From an uncultured Eubacteriales bacterium (GTDB lineage: Bacteria > Bacillota > Clostridia > Christensenellales > Aristaeellaceae): 58,393 nt of DNA. Positions 35,154-43,395 of this stretch are shown here, piece after piece. The notes under the pieces are model-generated. The model did no database searches. It was not told the DNA's origin and worked only from the letters and a program-made list of their open reading frames with translations. Made by a program: the position numbers and the translations under genes. The stretch lies in the NCBI GenBank assembly GCA_900315585.1, contig OMZP01000030.1, positions 1 through 58,393 of the forward strand, in the 5' to 3' direction. Position 1 is the stretch's first letter; each line of letters starts with the position of its first letter.

Positions 35154-35675
35154 ATGTTCAGGGAAATGCGGAGGATCAGGCAGCAGATTTCGACGGAGGA
35201 GTGCGCGGACATCCTGCGCCGGGCGAGCTCCGGCGTGCTGGGCCTGCACGGGGACGACGGCTATCCCTACACGGTGCCCATCAGCTTCGTCTATGAGGCG
35301 GGCGGCGCGGGCCTGGGCACCATCGGCTTTCACTGCGCGAAGGTGGGGCACAAGATCGACGCCATCCGGCGCGACGACAAGGTCTCCTTCACGGTGATCG
35401 ACCGGGACGAGGTCATGCCCAGAGAGCGCACCACCAAGTTTGCGAGCGTGATCTGCTTCGGCCGGGCCTGCATCCTGGAGGGCGAGGAGGAGCTGCGCCG
35501 CGCCGCCAACGCCGTGGGCGCGAAGTACTCCAAGGGCTTCGAGGATCTGTACATGGCCGAGACGGAGGAGACCATCGCCGCTGGGCGGCTGTGCTGCGTG
35601 GAGATCACCATCGACCACATGACCGGCAAGATCGGCAAGGAGCTGCTGTTGGAGCGCCAGAGGGAGAAGCCGTGA
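35154..35675 (+). CDS. Flavin-binding pyridoxamine 5'-phosphate oxidase family protein (NimA-like)
   Basis: A 173-residue split-barrel protein. G-V-L-G-L-H-G-D-D-G-Y-P-Y-T-V-P-I-S-F-V-Y and F-H-C-A-K-V-G-H-K-I-D are the FMN-binding signature of the NimA/PNPOx-like group, which includes nitroimidazole reductases; resistance here is not shown. ATG 35154 has ACGGAGG 6 bases upstream. Its stop overlaps the GTG of the next gene. Confidence 0.88.
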   Translation: MFREMRRIRQQISTEECADILRRASSGVLGLHGDDGYPYTVPISFVYEAGGAGLGTIGFHCAKVGHKIDAIRRDDKVSFTVIDRDEVMPRERTTKFASVICFGRACILEGEEELRRAANAVGAKYSKGFEDLYMAETEETIAAGRLCCVEITIDHMTGKIGKELLLERQREKP

Positions 35676-36055
35676 CCATCGAGCACGTGGCCCTCTACGT
35701 GAGGGACCTGGAGGCCGCCCGGGACTTCTTCACCCGCCACTTGGGCGGCACAAGCAACGCGGGCTACCACAACCCGAACACCGGCTTCCGATCCTACTTT
35801 ATCACCTTCGACGGCGGCGCGCGGCTGGAGCTGATGAACAAGCCGGGCATGGCGGACGATGCCAAGCCCCTGGCCCGCACCGGCTATGCCCACGTGGCCT
35901 TCTCCCTGGGCAGCCGGGAGCGGGTGAACGCCCTCACCGAGCGGCTGCGGGCGGAGGGCTTCCGGGTGGTCAGCGGCCCGCGGGTCACCGGCGACGGATA
36001 TTATGAGAGCTGTATCGTTGCCATAGAGGACAACCAGATCGAACTGACGGTATGA
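35672..36055 (+). CDS. VOC-family (glyoxalase-like) protein
   Basis: A 127-residue vicinal-oxygen-chelate protein: IEHVALYVRDLEAARDFF at the start and H-V-A-F-S-L-G midway, with two beta-alpha-beta-beta-beta modules. It could be a lyase or dioxygenase relative; the substrate is unknown. The GTG start overlaps the previous stop (GTGA), so the two are coupled. Confidence 0.85.
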   Translation: MTIEHVALYVRDLEAARDFFTRHLGGTSNAGYHNPNTGFRSYFITFDGGARLELMNKPGMADDAKPLARTGYAHVAFSLGSRERVNALTERLRAEGFRVVSGPRVTGDGYYESCIVAIEDNQIELTV

Positions 36056-36073
36056 CGGGCGGGGGAATGGGAT

Positions 36074-37006
36074 ATGAACCGAACGATGGAAGTGCTGCAA
36101 ACGGTGCTGCCGGTGCTGCTGATGCTGGGCATTGGCATGCTCTGCCGCGCCCGGAAGCTGATCTCCCGGGAGGGCGTGAACGCGCTCAAGAGCGTGGTGG
36201 TGAACATCGCGCTGCCGGCGGTGCTGCTGAACGCCTTCGCCACCACCCGCTACACGCTGATGGACGTGGTGATCCCGCTGATGATGTTCGGGGTGTGCCT
36301 GGCGGCCTGGGCCCTGGGCAAGGCGGCGGGGAAGGCGCTGAAGCTGCCCTCCCGGTTCGTGCCCTTTTTGACCACGGGCTTCGAGGCGGGGATGCTGGGC
36401 TACGCGCTTTTCAACATGCTCTACGGCAGCGCCCGCACCGCGGAGTTCGCCCGCATCGACCTGGGCCAGGTGCTGTTCGTGTTCACGCTGTACAAGCTGC
36501 TGCTGGGCTTTGGGGGCAAGGAAAAGGCAGACCTGGGCGGTCTGCTGAAGGAAATGGCCCTCTCGCCGATCATCCTCGCCATTGCGGCGGGCGTGCTGCT
36601 GGGGGCCACGGGCCTCTATCGGGCGCTGGAGCCCTCCGGCCTCGCCGGGGTGTTCGACGCCTGCACGGGCTTCATCTCCGCGCCCACCAGCGCCATCATC
36701 CTGCTGACCATCGGCTACGACCTGGTGCTTTCTGACATCCCCTGGCGGGAGACCGGCAAGGTGGTGGCGCTGCGCTATGGGATCATGCTGGTCCTGGGCG
36801 CGGCGTTCATCGGGCTGATGCGGCTGCTCTGGCCGGAGGCGAACCTGACGGCGGCCACCGTCGTGATGTTCATACTGCCGCCGCCCTTTGTGCTGCCGGT
36901 GTTCGCCGACGACGCGGACCAGCGGGTCTACGTGTCCTCGGCGCTGTCGGTGTCCACGGTGGTGGCCATCGCGGGCTTCGGGGTGCTGGCGGCGCTGGGA
37001 ATTTAG
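36074..37006 (+). CDS. AEC-family transporter
   Basis: A 310-residue protein with about ten membrane helices, matching the auxin efflux carrier/malate permease family: V-L-L-M-L-G-I-G-M-L-C-R at the start, N-I-A-L-P-A-V-L-L-N-A-F in helix two and V-M-F-I-L-P-P-P-F-V-L-P near the end. Substrate unknown. It ends convergently, overlapping the next minus-strand gene by 3-4 bases. Confidence 0.88.
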   Translation: MNRTMEVLQTVLPVLLMLGIGMLCRARKLISREGVNALKSVVVNIALPAVLLNAFATTRYTLMDVVIPLMMFGVCLAAWALGKAAGKALKLPSRFVPFLTTGFEAGMLGYALFNMLYGSARTAEFARIDLGQVLFVFTLYKLLLGFGGKEKADLGGLLKEMALSPIILAIAAGVLLGATGLYRALEPSGLAGVFDACTGFISAPTSAIILLTIGYDLVLSDIPWRETGKVVALRYGIMLVLGAAFIGLMRLLWPEANLTAATVVMFILPPPFVLPVFADDADQRVYVSSALSVSTVVAIAGFGVLAALGI

Positions 37007-37458
37007 CTCTCTTCAAGCATCAGATCGACGATGTGGGCGGCCTGCCGGGCGAGCTCCGGGCACGGCCGCTTTTGATAGTATTCCACCGTGCGGGCCGCCG
37101 GGTCACCGCCGGGGGTGGCATCCACCTTCGCCCGGGCGAGCAGCTCCCGGCAGACGATAGACCCTTCGGCCTCCTTAAACCGGGCGGCGAAGTCCCGCAC
37201 CCGTTCATAGTGGGCCTTCTTGGCCTGGGGGTCCTTCGGGTCGGCGTAGCCCCGGGCCATGCCCAGCACCATCGCCGCCGCGCTGACCGTGCCGCAGACC
37301 TCCCTAAGCCGCGCCAGCCCGCCGCCGAAGGAGGAGGCCAGCCGGGCGGAGGTGTCCATGTCCAGGCCCGTCACGTCGGTGAAGGCGCAGAGCACCGCCT
37401 GGGCGCAGTTGTAGCCCTCCAGAAACAGGGCCCTGGCCCGTTCGCCGTGGTCGATCAT
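37003..37458 (-). CDS. C_GCAxxG_C_C family protein
   Basis: A 151-residue protein with conserved Cys in Y-N-C-A-Q-A-V-L, the hallmark S-S-F-G-G-G-L-A-R-L-R-E-V-C-G-T-V-S-A-A, and a later I-V-C-R-E-L-L. The family is suspected to be redox- or metal-related; no reaction is established. GGGAGGG precedes its ATG. It diverges from the sirtuin gene. Confidence 0.88.
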   Translation of the reverse strand: MIDHGERARALFLEGYNCAQAVLCAFTDVTGLDMDTSARLASSFGGGLARLREVCGTVSAAAMVLGMARGYADPKDPQAKKAHYERVRDFAARFKEAEGSIVCRELLARAKVDATPGGDPAARTVEYYQKRPCPELARQAAHIVDLMLEES

Positions 37459-37530
37459 GGTGAAACCCTCCCGTCTCGTATTACCTTCATTATACCCCAT
37501 CCGCCGGAGAATGCAAGGGAGTTGAAGATT

Positions 37531-38418
37531 GTGAACAGAGCATTGATCGAAAAACTGAAGGAAGCCGTCCAGGAAGCGGACGCGCTGATGATCGGCGCGG
37601 GGGCGGGGCTGTCTACCGCCGCGGGCTTCAACTATTCCGGGGAGCGATTCCGGCGCTGGTTCGGCGACTTTGCCGCAAAATACGGCTTCAGCGACATGTA
37701 CACCGGCGGCTTCTGGCACTATGAAAACATGGAGACCTTCTGGGCCTACTGGAGCCGCTACATCTGGGTGAACCGCTACATGGACCCGCCGAAGTCGGTG
37801 TACGACGACCTGTTCAAACTGGCCCGGGGGAAGGACTATTTCGTGCTCACCACCAACGTGGACCACTGCTTCCAGAAGGCCGGCTTCGACAAGGATCGCC
37901 TGTTCTACACCCAGGGGGACTACGGCCTGTTCCAGTGCTCCAAGCCCTGCAGCCAGGTGACCTGGGACAATGAAGCAATCGTCCGGGAGATGCTGCTTTC
38001 CCAGGGTTATGGCATCGGCGAGGGGAACGCGCTGACCCTGCCGGAGGGGGCGACGCCCGCCATGGCCGTGCCCAGGTTGCTGCTGCCCAAGTGCCCGAAC
38101 TGCGGGCGGCCGCTGACGCTGAACCTGCGCAGCGACGACAAATTCGTCGAGGACGCGGGCTGGCACGCCGCCGCGAAGCGATACCGGGCCTTCGTGGACG
38201 GGCACGCCCGGGATCGCGTGGTGTACCTGGAGATCGGCGTGGGCTGGAACACCCCCGGCATCGTCAAGTACAACTTCTGGAACCAGGCGAACGAGAACCC
38301 CAACGCCTTCTACGCCTGCCTGAACTACGACGACGCCCGCCTGCCGCGGGAGCTCGTCGACCGGGGCATCGGCATCGAGGGGGATTGCGCCGAGGTGATC
38401 GCGGCGCTGGTGGGGTAA
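37531..38418 (+). CDS. SirTM-like sirtuin (possible protein ADP-ribosyltransferase)
   Basis: A 295-residue Sir2-fold protein: G-A-G-A-G-L-S-T-A-A-G for NAD binding, TTNVDHCFQKAGF, and a Cys set C-S-K-P-C and C-P-N-C for zinc. Where deacetylating sirtuins have the catalytic His, this has Gln (Q128 in TQGDY), with Asn N109 19 residues before. That Asn/Gln pair and spacing match the class M sirtuins (SirTM), known for ADP-ribosylating a lipoylated carrier protein. No macrodomain or GcvH-like gene is adjacent, so the partner is elsewhere or the role differs. Start is GTG with AAGGGAG 9 bases upstream. Confidence 0.82.
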   Translation: MNRALIEKLKEAVQEADALMIGAGAGLSTAAGFNYSGERFRRWFGDFAAKYGFSDMYTGGFWHYENMETFWAYWSRYIWVNRYMDPPKSVYDDLFKLARGKDYFVLTTNVDHCFQKAGFDKDRLFYTQGDYGLFQCSKPCSQVTWDNEAIVREMLLSQGYGIGEGNALTLPEGATPAMAVPRLLLPKCPNCGRPLTLNLRSDDKFVEDAGWHAAAKRYRAFVDGHARDRVVYLEIGVGWNTPGIVKYNFWNQANENPNAFYACLNYDDARLPRELVDRGIGIEGDCAEVIAALVG

Positions 38419-38427
38419 AGAAAAGTG

Positions 38428-38653
38428 GCTCTTCACGGAAACTTGTGGGATGCATGGAAATGTATGGCAGAACACTACCTTCAATGCCACAGGACAACGC
38501 AACGTACAGATCCTTCGCTGCGCTCAGGATGACAAACGACGCAATTCCTGTCATCCTGAGCGAAGCGAAGGATCTGTATGTTTCGTCGACTGGCAACATA
38601 GAAAGTGAATGCTTTCAATTCGCTTTGTCTCATCTCTCTGCTTTCTATGATGT
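38428..38653. mobile_element. REP-core element C
   Basis: Starts GCTCTTCACGGAAA and ends with a decayed TTTCTATGATG. The left part and core (38503-38580) are nearly identical to element B at 31451. MITE copy 2 follows immediately. Confidence 0.82.
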
Positions 38654-38659
38654 ACAAAA

Positions 38660-38790
38660 GGGGCTGCCTCAAAATACTGCAGGCGATTCAATTTCCACCG
38701 TAGGGACGCCATATATGGCGTCCGCTGGCGGCATATATGCCGCCCCTACGGGGATGATTGCAACGTGCGTAGGTATTTTGAGACAGTCCC
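38660..38790. mobile_element. MITE copy 2 (131 bp)
   Basis: GGGGCTGCCTCAAAATAC and GTATTTTGAGACAGTCCC form terminal inverted repeats (16 of 18 match). The core holds GGACGCCATATATGGCGTCC and GGCGGCATATATGCCGCC, like copy 1 at 22838. Confidence 0.85.
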
Positions 38791-38809
38791 TCTTATATCT
38801 CCGCGGATC

Positions 38810-41230
38810 TCACCCCACCACGATGTTCACCAGCCTGCCCGGCACGAACACGAACTTCTTCACGCTCTTGCCGTCCAGCAGCTTCTGGATCTCCTCGGTC
38901 TGCATGAAGTAGTCCTGGGCGGTGTCGCGGGTCAGGTCGGCGGGCACGTTCATGCGTCCGCGCAGCTTGCCGTTGATCTGCAGAGCCACCTCCACGGTGT
39001 CTTTCACCAGGGCGGCCTCGTCGTACTTCGGCCACTCGGCGTACATCAGCTCGGAGTCGGACAGCTGGCACAGCTGGTTGATCTCCTCGGTGATGTGAGG
39101 CGCGACGGGATTCAGCAGCTTCACCAGCGCCAGCAGCTCAGCCTTGGTGACACTGCCCTTGGCGTACAGCGCGTTCACCAGCGTCATCATGGCGGCGATG
39201 GCGGTGTTGTACTTCATCTTCTCGTAGTCCTCGCCCACCTTCTTGATGCAGCTGTGCACGTCGAAGGCCATGTCCCTGGAAATGCCATCCTCGTCGTTGA
39301 GCATCTCCATCAGGCGCCACACGCGGTCCAGGAAGCGCTTGCAGCCCTTCACGGAATCGTCGTTCCAGGGGGCCGCGGCGGTGTAGTCGCCCATGAACAG
39401 CACGTACAGGCGCAGGGTGTCCGCACCGTACTGGCTCACGATGTCCAGCGGGTCCACCACGTTGCCCTTGGACTTCGACATCTTCTCGCCGTCGCTGCCC
39501 AGGATCAGGCCCTGGTAGCTGCGCTTGGCATAGGGTTCCGGGGTGTTCACCTCGCCGATGTCATAGAGGAAGCGGTGCCAGAACCGGCTGTACAGCAGAT
39601 GGCGCGTCACGTGCTCCATGCCGCCGTTGTACCAGTCCACCGGCATCCAGTACTTCATCTCGTCCATGGAGGCGAAGGCCTGGTCGTTGTGGGGATCGAC
39701 GAAGCGCAGGAAATACCAGGACGAGCCGGCCCACTGGGGCATGGTGTCGGTCTCCCGCCGGGCGGGGCCGCCGCACTTGGGGCAGGTGCAGTTTACGAAG
39801 CTCTCGATCCGGGCCAGCGGGCTCTGGCCGTCGGTGCCGGGCTCGAAGTTCTCCACGTCGGGCAGCGTCAGCGGCAGCTGGTCGTAGGGCACGCCCACGG
39901 TGCCGCAGACGGGGCAGTGGATCAGCGGGATGGGCTCGCCCCAGTAACGCTGGCGGTTGAAGGCCCAGTCCTTCATCTTGTACTGGACGCCCTTTCTGCC
40001 GATGCCCTTTTCCGTCAGGAACGCCAGCATGGCGGCGATGGAATCCTTCTTGTTGTCGTACTGGTTCAGGAAGTCGGAGTTGACCATCCTGCCGTCGCCG
40101 GTATAGGCCTCGGCCTCGATGTCGCCGCCCTCGATGACCTGGATGATGTCCACGCCGAATTTCTTCGCAAACTCCCAGTCGCGCTGGTCGTGGGCGGGCA
40201 CGGCCATGATCGCGCCGGTGCCGTAGCCCATCATCACGTAGTCCGCGATGAAGATCGGGATCTTCTTGCCGCTGACGGGGTTCACGGCCTCCAGGCCCGC
40301 AAGCTTCACGCCGGTCTTGTCCTTCTGGAGCTGGGTGCGCTCAAACTCGGTCTTCTTGGCGCAGGCGTCGCGGTAGGCCTCCACCTCGTCCCAGTTGGCG
40401 ATGCGGCCCTTGTACTGGTCCAGCAGCGGATGCTCCGGCGCCATGACCATGAAGGTCACGCCGAACAGGGTGTCCGGGCGCGTGGTGTAGATCTCCAGCT
40501 TCTCGTCCAGGCCGTCGATGGCGAAATCCACGAACGCGCCGGTGGAGCGGCCGATCCAGGTCACCTGCTGCTGCTTGATGCTCTCGGGATAGTCCACGGT
40601 CTCCAGGCCCTCCAGCAGCTTGTCGGCATACTGGGTGATTCGCAGGTACCACACGTCCTTGGGCAGCTGCACCACGTCGCTGTGGCACACGTCGCACTTG
40701 CCGCCCTGGCTGTCCTCGTTGGACAGCACCACCTTGCAGTGGGGGCAGTAGTTCACCAGCGTCTTGGCGCGGAACACCAGGCCGTGCTCAAACAGCTTCA
40801 GGAAGATCCACTGGGTCCACTTGTAGTAGTCCGGAAGGGACGTAGAGATCTCCCGGCTCCAGTCGAAGGAGAAGCCGATCTTCTTCATCTGGTCCTTGAA
40901 GTGGTCCACGTTCTTGGTGGTGATCACGTGGGGATGGGTGTTGGTCTTGATGGCGTAGTTTTCCGCCGGCAGGCCGAAGCTGTCGAAGCCCATGGGGAAC
41001 AGCACGTTGTAGCCCTCCATGCGGCGCTTGCGGGCGATGACCTCCAGGCCGGAGTAGGCCTTGATGTGGCCCACGTGCATGCCCGCGCCGGAGGGGTAGG
41101 GGAACTCCACCAGGGCGTAGAACTTGGGCTTGGCGTGGCTGGCCTCGGCCTCAAAGGCGTGGGTCTCGTCCCAGCGGCGCTGCCACTTGGTCTCGATGTC
41201 TGCGGGGGAATAGACGGGAATGTTCTTCAT
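38810..41230 (-). CDS. leuS: Leucyl-tRNA synthetase
   Basis: An 806-residue class I synthetase charging tRNA-Leu. The HIGH motif appears as MHVGHIKAY near residue 45, KMSKSKGNVV near residue 580, with the CP1 editing domain between and zinc-type C-P-x-C pairs. The C-terminal L-N-G-K-L-R-G-R block is normal. The ATG at 41228-41230 begins MKNIPVYSPADIETKWQ. A T-box leader lies upstream, so uncharged tRNA-Leu induces it. Confidence 0.97.
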   Translation of the reverse strand: MKNIPVYSPADIETKWQRRWDETHAFEAEASHAKPKFYALVEFPYPSGAGMHVGHIKAYSGLEVIARKRRMEGYNVLFPMGFDSFGLPAENYAIKTNTHPHVITTKNVDHFKDQMKKIGFSFDWSREISTSLPDYYKWTQWIFLKLFEHGLVFRAKTLVNYCPHCKVVLSNEDSQGGKCDVCHSDVVQLPKDVWYLRITQYADKLLEGLETVDYPESIKQQQVTWIGRSTGAFVDFAIDGLDEKLEIYTTRPDTLFGVTFMVMAPEHPLLDQYKGRIANWDEVEAYRDACAKKTEFERTQLQKDKTGVKLAGLEAVNPVSGKKIPIFIADYVMMGYGTGAIMAVPAHDQRDWEFAKKFGVDIIQVIEGGDIEAEAYTGDGRMVNSDFLNQYDNKKDSIAAMLAFLTEKGIGRKGVQYKMKDWAFNRQRYWGEPIPLIHCPVCGTVGVPYDQLPLTLPDVENFEPGTDGQSPLARIESFVNCTCPKCGGPARRETDTMPQWAGSSWYFLRFVDPHNDQAFASMDEMKYWMPVDWYNGGMEHVTRHLLYSRFWHRFLYDIGEVNTPEPYAKRSYQGLILGSDGEKMSKSKGNVVDPLDIVSQYGADTLRLYVLFMGDYTAAAPWNDDSVKGCKRFLDRVWRLMEMLNDEDGISRDMAFDVHSCIKKVGEDYEKMKYNTAIAAMMTLVNALYAKGSVTKAELLALVKLLNPVAPHITEEINQLCQLSDSELMYAEWPKYDEAALVKDTVEVALQINGKLRGRMNVPADLTRDTAQDYFMQTEEIQKLLDGKSVKKFVFVPGRLVNIVVG

Positions 41231-41260
41231 GGTATGCACCTCGTACATTGATTGATGATG

Positions 41261-41508
41261 AAAACAATAAAACCTCCGTCTCATGCAAGAGACGGAGGTC
41301 AATCACCTTCGCGGTACCACTCTCATTGATTCCTCGCGGAATCCACTCGATGCCGGTAACGGCGGCGGCCGCTTCCCTGGGGGAAGGTGCTCCGGAACGA
41401 GTTCAGCGGGTCGCGACGCTGCCTTTCAGCCGATGGCGCCGTGCGCCGGGGCAGCTCTCTGTCAGTCGCGGTGAGACGCTTACTGCTTTCCTTCTACGCA
41501 ATTTGGGG
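41261..41508 (-). promoter_or_regulatory. T-box leader of leuS
   Basis: On the minus strand the T-box motif AGAGTGGTACCGCGA (about 41310-41324) is followed by a 10-bp terminator stem CCTCCGTCTC/GAGACGGAGG (41273-41298) and a T-rich run. The likely specifier is CTC, a leucine codon, at 41399-41401 in GAACTCG. The leader begins within a few bases of the secG stop, so its promoter lies inside or before secG, or leuS is read from secG. Confidence 0.9.
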
Positions 41509-41512
41509 TTTC

Positions 41513-42031
41513 TCAGTTGTTGGCGGTCTCTTCGGCAGCTTCAGTCACTTCTGCGGCGGCCTCTTCGGCGGCCTCGGTCACCTCTTCGGTGGCTTCCTCA
41601 GCGGCTTCAGTCGCTTCCGCGGCGGCTTCCTCAGCGGCTTCGGTCGCTTCCGCGGCGGCTTCCTCAGTAGTCTCGGTGGCCTCCTCAGCGGTCTCCTCGA
41701 CCTGGTCCTCAGCCTCTTCCACGGCGTTTTCAGCCTGCTCGGCAGCCTCGGTGGCGGCCTCTACCACGCTGGAGGGGGTGGAGGTGGACTGGTGGGAGGT
41801 GATGACGGTGGCGGCAATGGCCAGCACGATGAACGCGGCCGCGGCGATCTTGGTGTAACGCTGCAGACGGCCCTCCATGCTCTTGGCCTTGTTCTTGCCG
41901 AAGAAGGTCTCGGCACCGCCGCCGATCGCGCCCAGACCCTGACGCTGGCCTTCCTGCATCAGCACGGTCACGATCAGAACGATGGAGATCAGAATCAACA
42001 CGATATCGATGATGATGGACAGAGCAGACAT
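41513..42031 (-). CDS. secG: SecG with a long Ala/Glu-rich C-terminal tail
   Basis: The first 80 or so residues are a normal SecG: two membrane helices joined by V-L-M-Q-E-G-Q-R-Q-G-L-G-A-I-G-G-G, part of the SecYEG channel. The protein then continues to 172 residues with a low-complexity tail of repeated E-A-T-E-A-A-E-E-A units, encoded by near-identical 30-bp repeats. Bacterial SecG is usually 70-110 residues. The tail is predicted helical, acidic and outside the membrane. GGAGGAAG precedes the start. Confidence 0.92.
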   Translation of the reverse strand: MSALSIIIDIVLILISIVLIVTVLMQEGQRQGLGAIGGGAETFFGKNKAKSMEGRLQRYTKIAAAAFIVLAIAATVITSHQSTSTPSSVVEAATEAAEQAENAVEEAEDQVEETAEEATETTEEAAAEATEAAEEAAAEATEAAEEATEEVTEAAEEAAAEVTEAAEETANN

Positions 42032-42212
42032 GAAACTTCCTCCTTAAGTAGAAAACACAATCCACATTTGAATCGGCGCGGCCATCGCCAAACGCGCGCA
42101 AAAAAGCCCGCCGATGAAACGCACTGGATTATTATAGCACGGTTCCCCACAAAACGCAACCGCCTTTTGACGGAAAATGCGCCGTTTTCCCCATAAAAAG
42201 ACGGTTAAATAT

Positions 42213-42256
42213 TGGAGAGTGGAGAGTGGAGTGTGGAGTTAATGATGGCTGCCGCC
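42213..42256. repeat. Heptad-repeat arm (TGGAGAG)n
   Basis: Four 7-base units of TGGAGAG/TGGAGTG/TGGAGTT are followed by GATGGCTGCCGCC, the same core start seen in the element at 46636. Only the left arm is present. Confidence 0.75.
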
Positions 42257-42285
42257 TCAGGCCTTCCCCAAAGGGGAAGGCAAGG

Positions 42286-43143
42286 TCACTCCTCCTCAAA
42301 CAGCTCCGAGATTTTCAGCTTCGCCCTGTACACGTCGTTTCTCGCGTACCCAGCCTCCGCCGCGGCGTCGGCCGCCTCGCGCAGATCGTCGCCCTCCAGG
42401 ATCCGATTGAGCATGAACGGGGCGGCCTCCAGCTTCGGCGCAGCTGCCTCCACGGGCGGCAGCATGGAGATATCCGCCGCCAGGCAGTATTCGCCCTTCT
42501 CCACGCTGGGGTTGGCCCTGAGTTCCGCCAGCACCGCCGGGGCGGTGCCCCGGTAGATGCGCTCGTAGTGCTTGGTCAGATCGCTGCACACGCACAGGCC
42601 GCACTCCGGCCACTTATCCGCCAGCGCCGCCACCAGGTCCACGATCCGGTGGGGGGATTCGTACAGCACGAACACCGGTACGCCCGCCCGCCGGATGGCG
42701 TCCAGCTTGTCGGAAAGCGCCTTCTTTTCCCGGGGCAGGAAGCCGTAGAAGGCAAACTCCCGGGCGTCAAAGCCGCTGACGGACAGGCAGGTGGCCACCG
42801 CCGTGGGGCCGCAGACGGGCTCCACGGGAATCCCCGCCTCCCAGCAGGCCCGCACCAGCAGGTGCCCCGGGTCGGAGATGCCGGGGGTGCCCGCGTCGCA
42901 GGTCAGCGCCACGGTCAGATCCTCCGCCAGCATCCTTTCCACGATCTGCGGGGCCTTGCCCTCCTCATTGTGCCGGTGGCAGGAGGTCATGGGCTTTTTC
43001 AGGTCGAACTGGTTCAGCAGCTTCATCGTCACCCGCGTGTCCTCCGCGGCGATCAGGTCGGCGCTCTCCAGCGCATCCCGCATCCGGGGCGTCAGGTCGT
43101 TCAGGTTCCCGATGGGCGTGGCGACCACGTACAGCTTGGGCAT
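42286..43143 (-). CDS. rsmI: 16S rRNA (cytidine1402-2'-O)-methyltransferase
   Basis: A 285-residue SAM-dependent enzyme of the tetrapyrrole-methylase fold that 2'-O-methylates C1402 in 16S helix 44. LYVVATPIGNLNDLTPR, A-A-E-D-T-R-V-T, and T-C-D-A-G-T-P-G-I-S-D-P-G are diagnostic. I chose the ATG at 43141-43143 as it lies 7 bases from GAAGGAG. Confidence 0.95.
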   Translation of the reverse strand: MPKLYVVATPIGNLNDLTPRMRDALESADLIAAEDTRVTMKLLNQFDLKKPMTSCHRHNEEGKAPQIVERMLAEDLTVALTCDAGTPGISDPGHLLVRACWEAGIPVEPVCGPTAVATCLSVSGFDAREFAFYGFLPREKKALSDKLDAIRRAGVPVFVLYESPHRIVDLVAALADKWPECGLCVCSDLTKHYERIYRGTAPAVLAELRANPSVEKGEYCLAADISMLPPVEAAAPKLEAAPFMLNRILEGDDLREAADAAAEAGYARNDVYRAKLKISELFEEE

Positions 43144-43222
43144 ATTCATTCTCCTTCGGAATATTGGCTCAGGGGCTTGCAGGGCGTTATAGCTACAGAA
43201 TATGATGCTGCTCATCATCGAT

Positions 43223-43300
43223 GCGCAAAGATTCTTCGCTTTGCTCAGAATGACAACGAGGCGTAAGCGTGTCATCCTGAGCGCAGCGAAGGATCTGTAC
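43223..43300. repeat. REP core D
   Basis: A palindromic core reading GCGCAAAGATTCTTCGC... and ending ...GCGAAGGATCTGTAC lies between rsmI and the 16S methyltransferase gene. Confidence 0.8.
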
Positions 43301-43395
43301 ATACCAACAGTTTGCGGCATCTCTGCCGTCGAAATAAGACGTTGCGAACCAATAGGGGCGCAGGGGTGGATTTCCCACCGTTGCGCTGCCCGTCC

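Noticed and set aside
38765..41251. A plus-strand open frame running the full length opposite leuS
   Set aside because: LeuS motifs on the minus strand are complete and in order; the opposite frame is a compositional shadow.
41283..41670. Plus-strand frames opposite the secG tail and T-box
   Set aside because: Low-complexity Leu/Arg runs are the mirror of the secG repeat tail and T-box structure.
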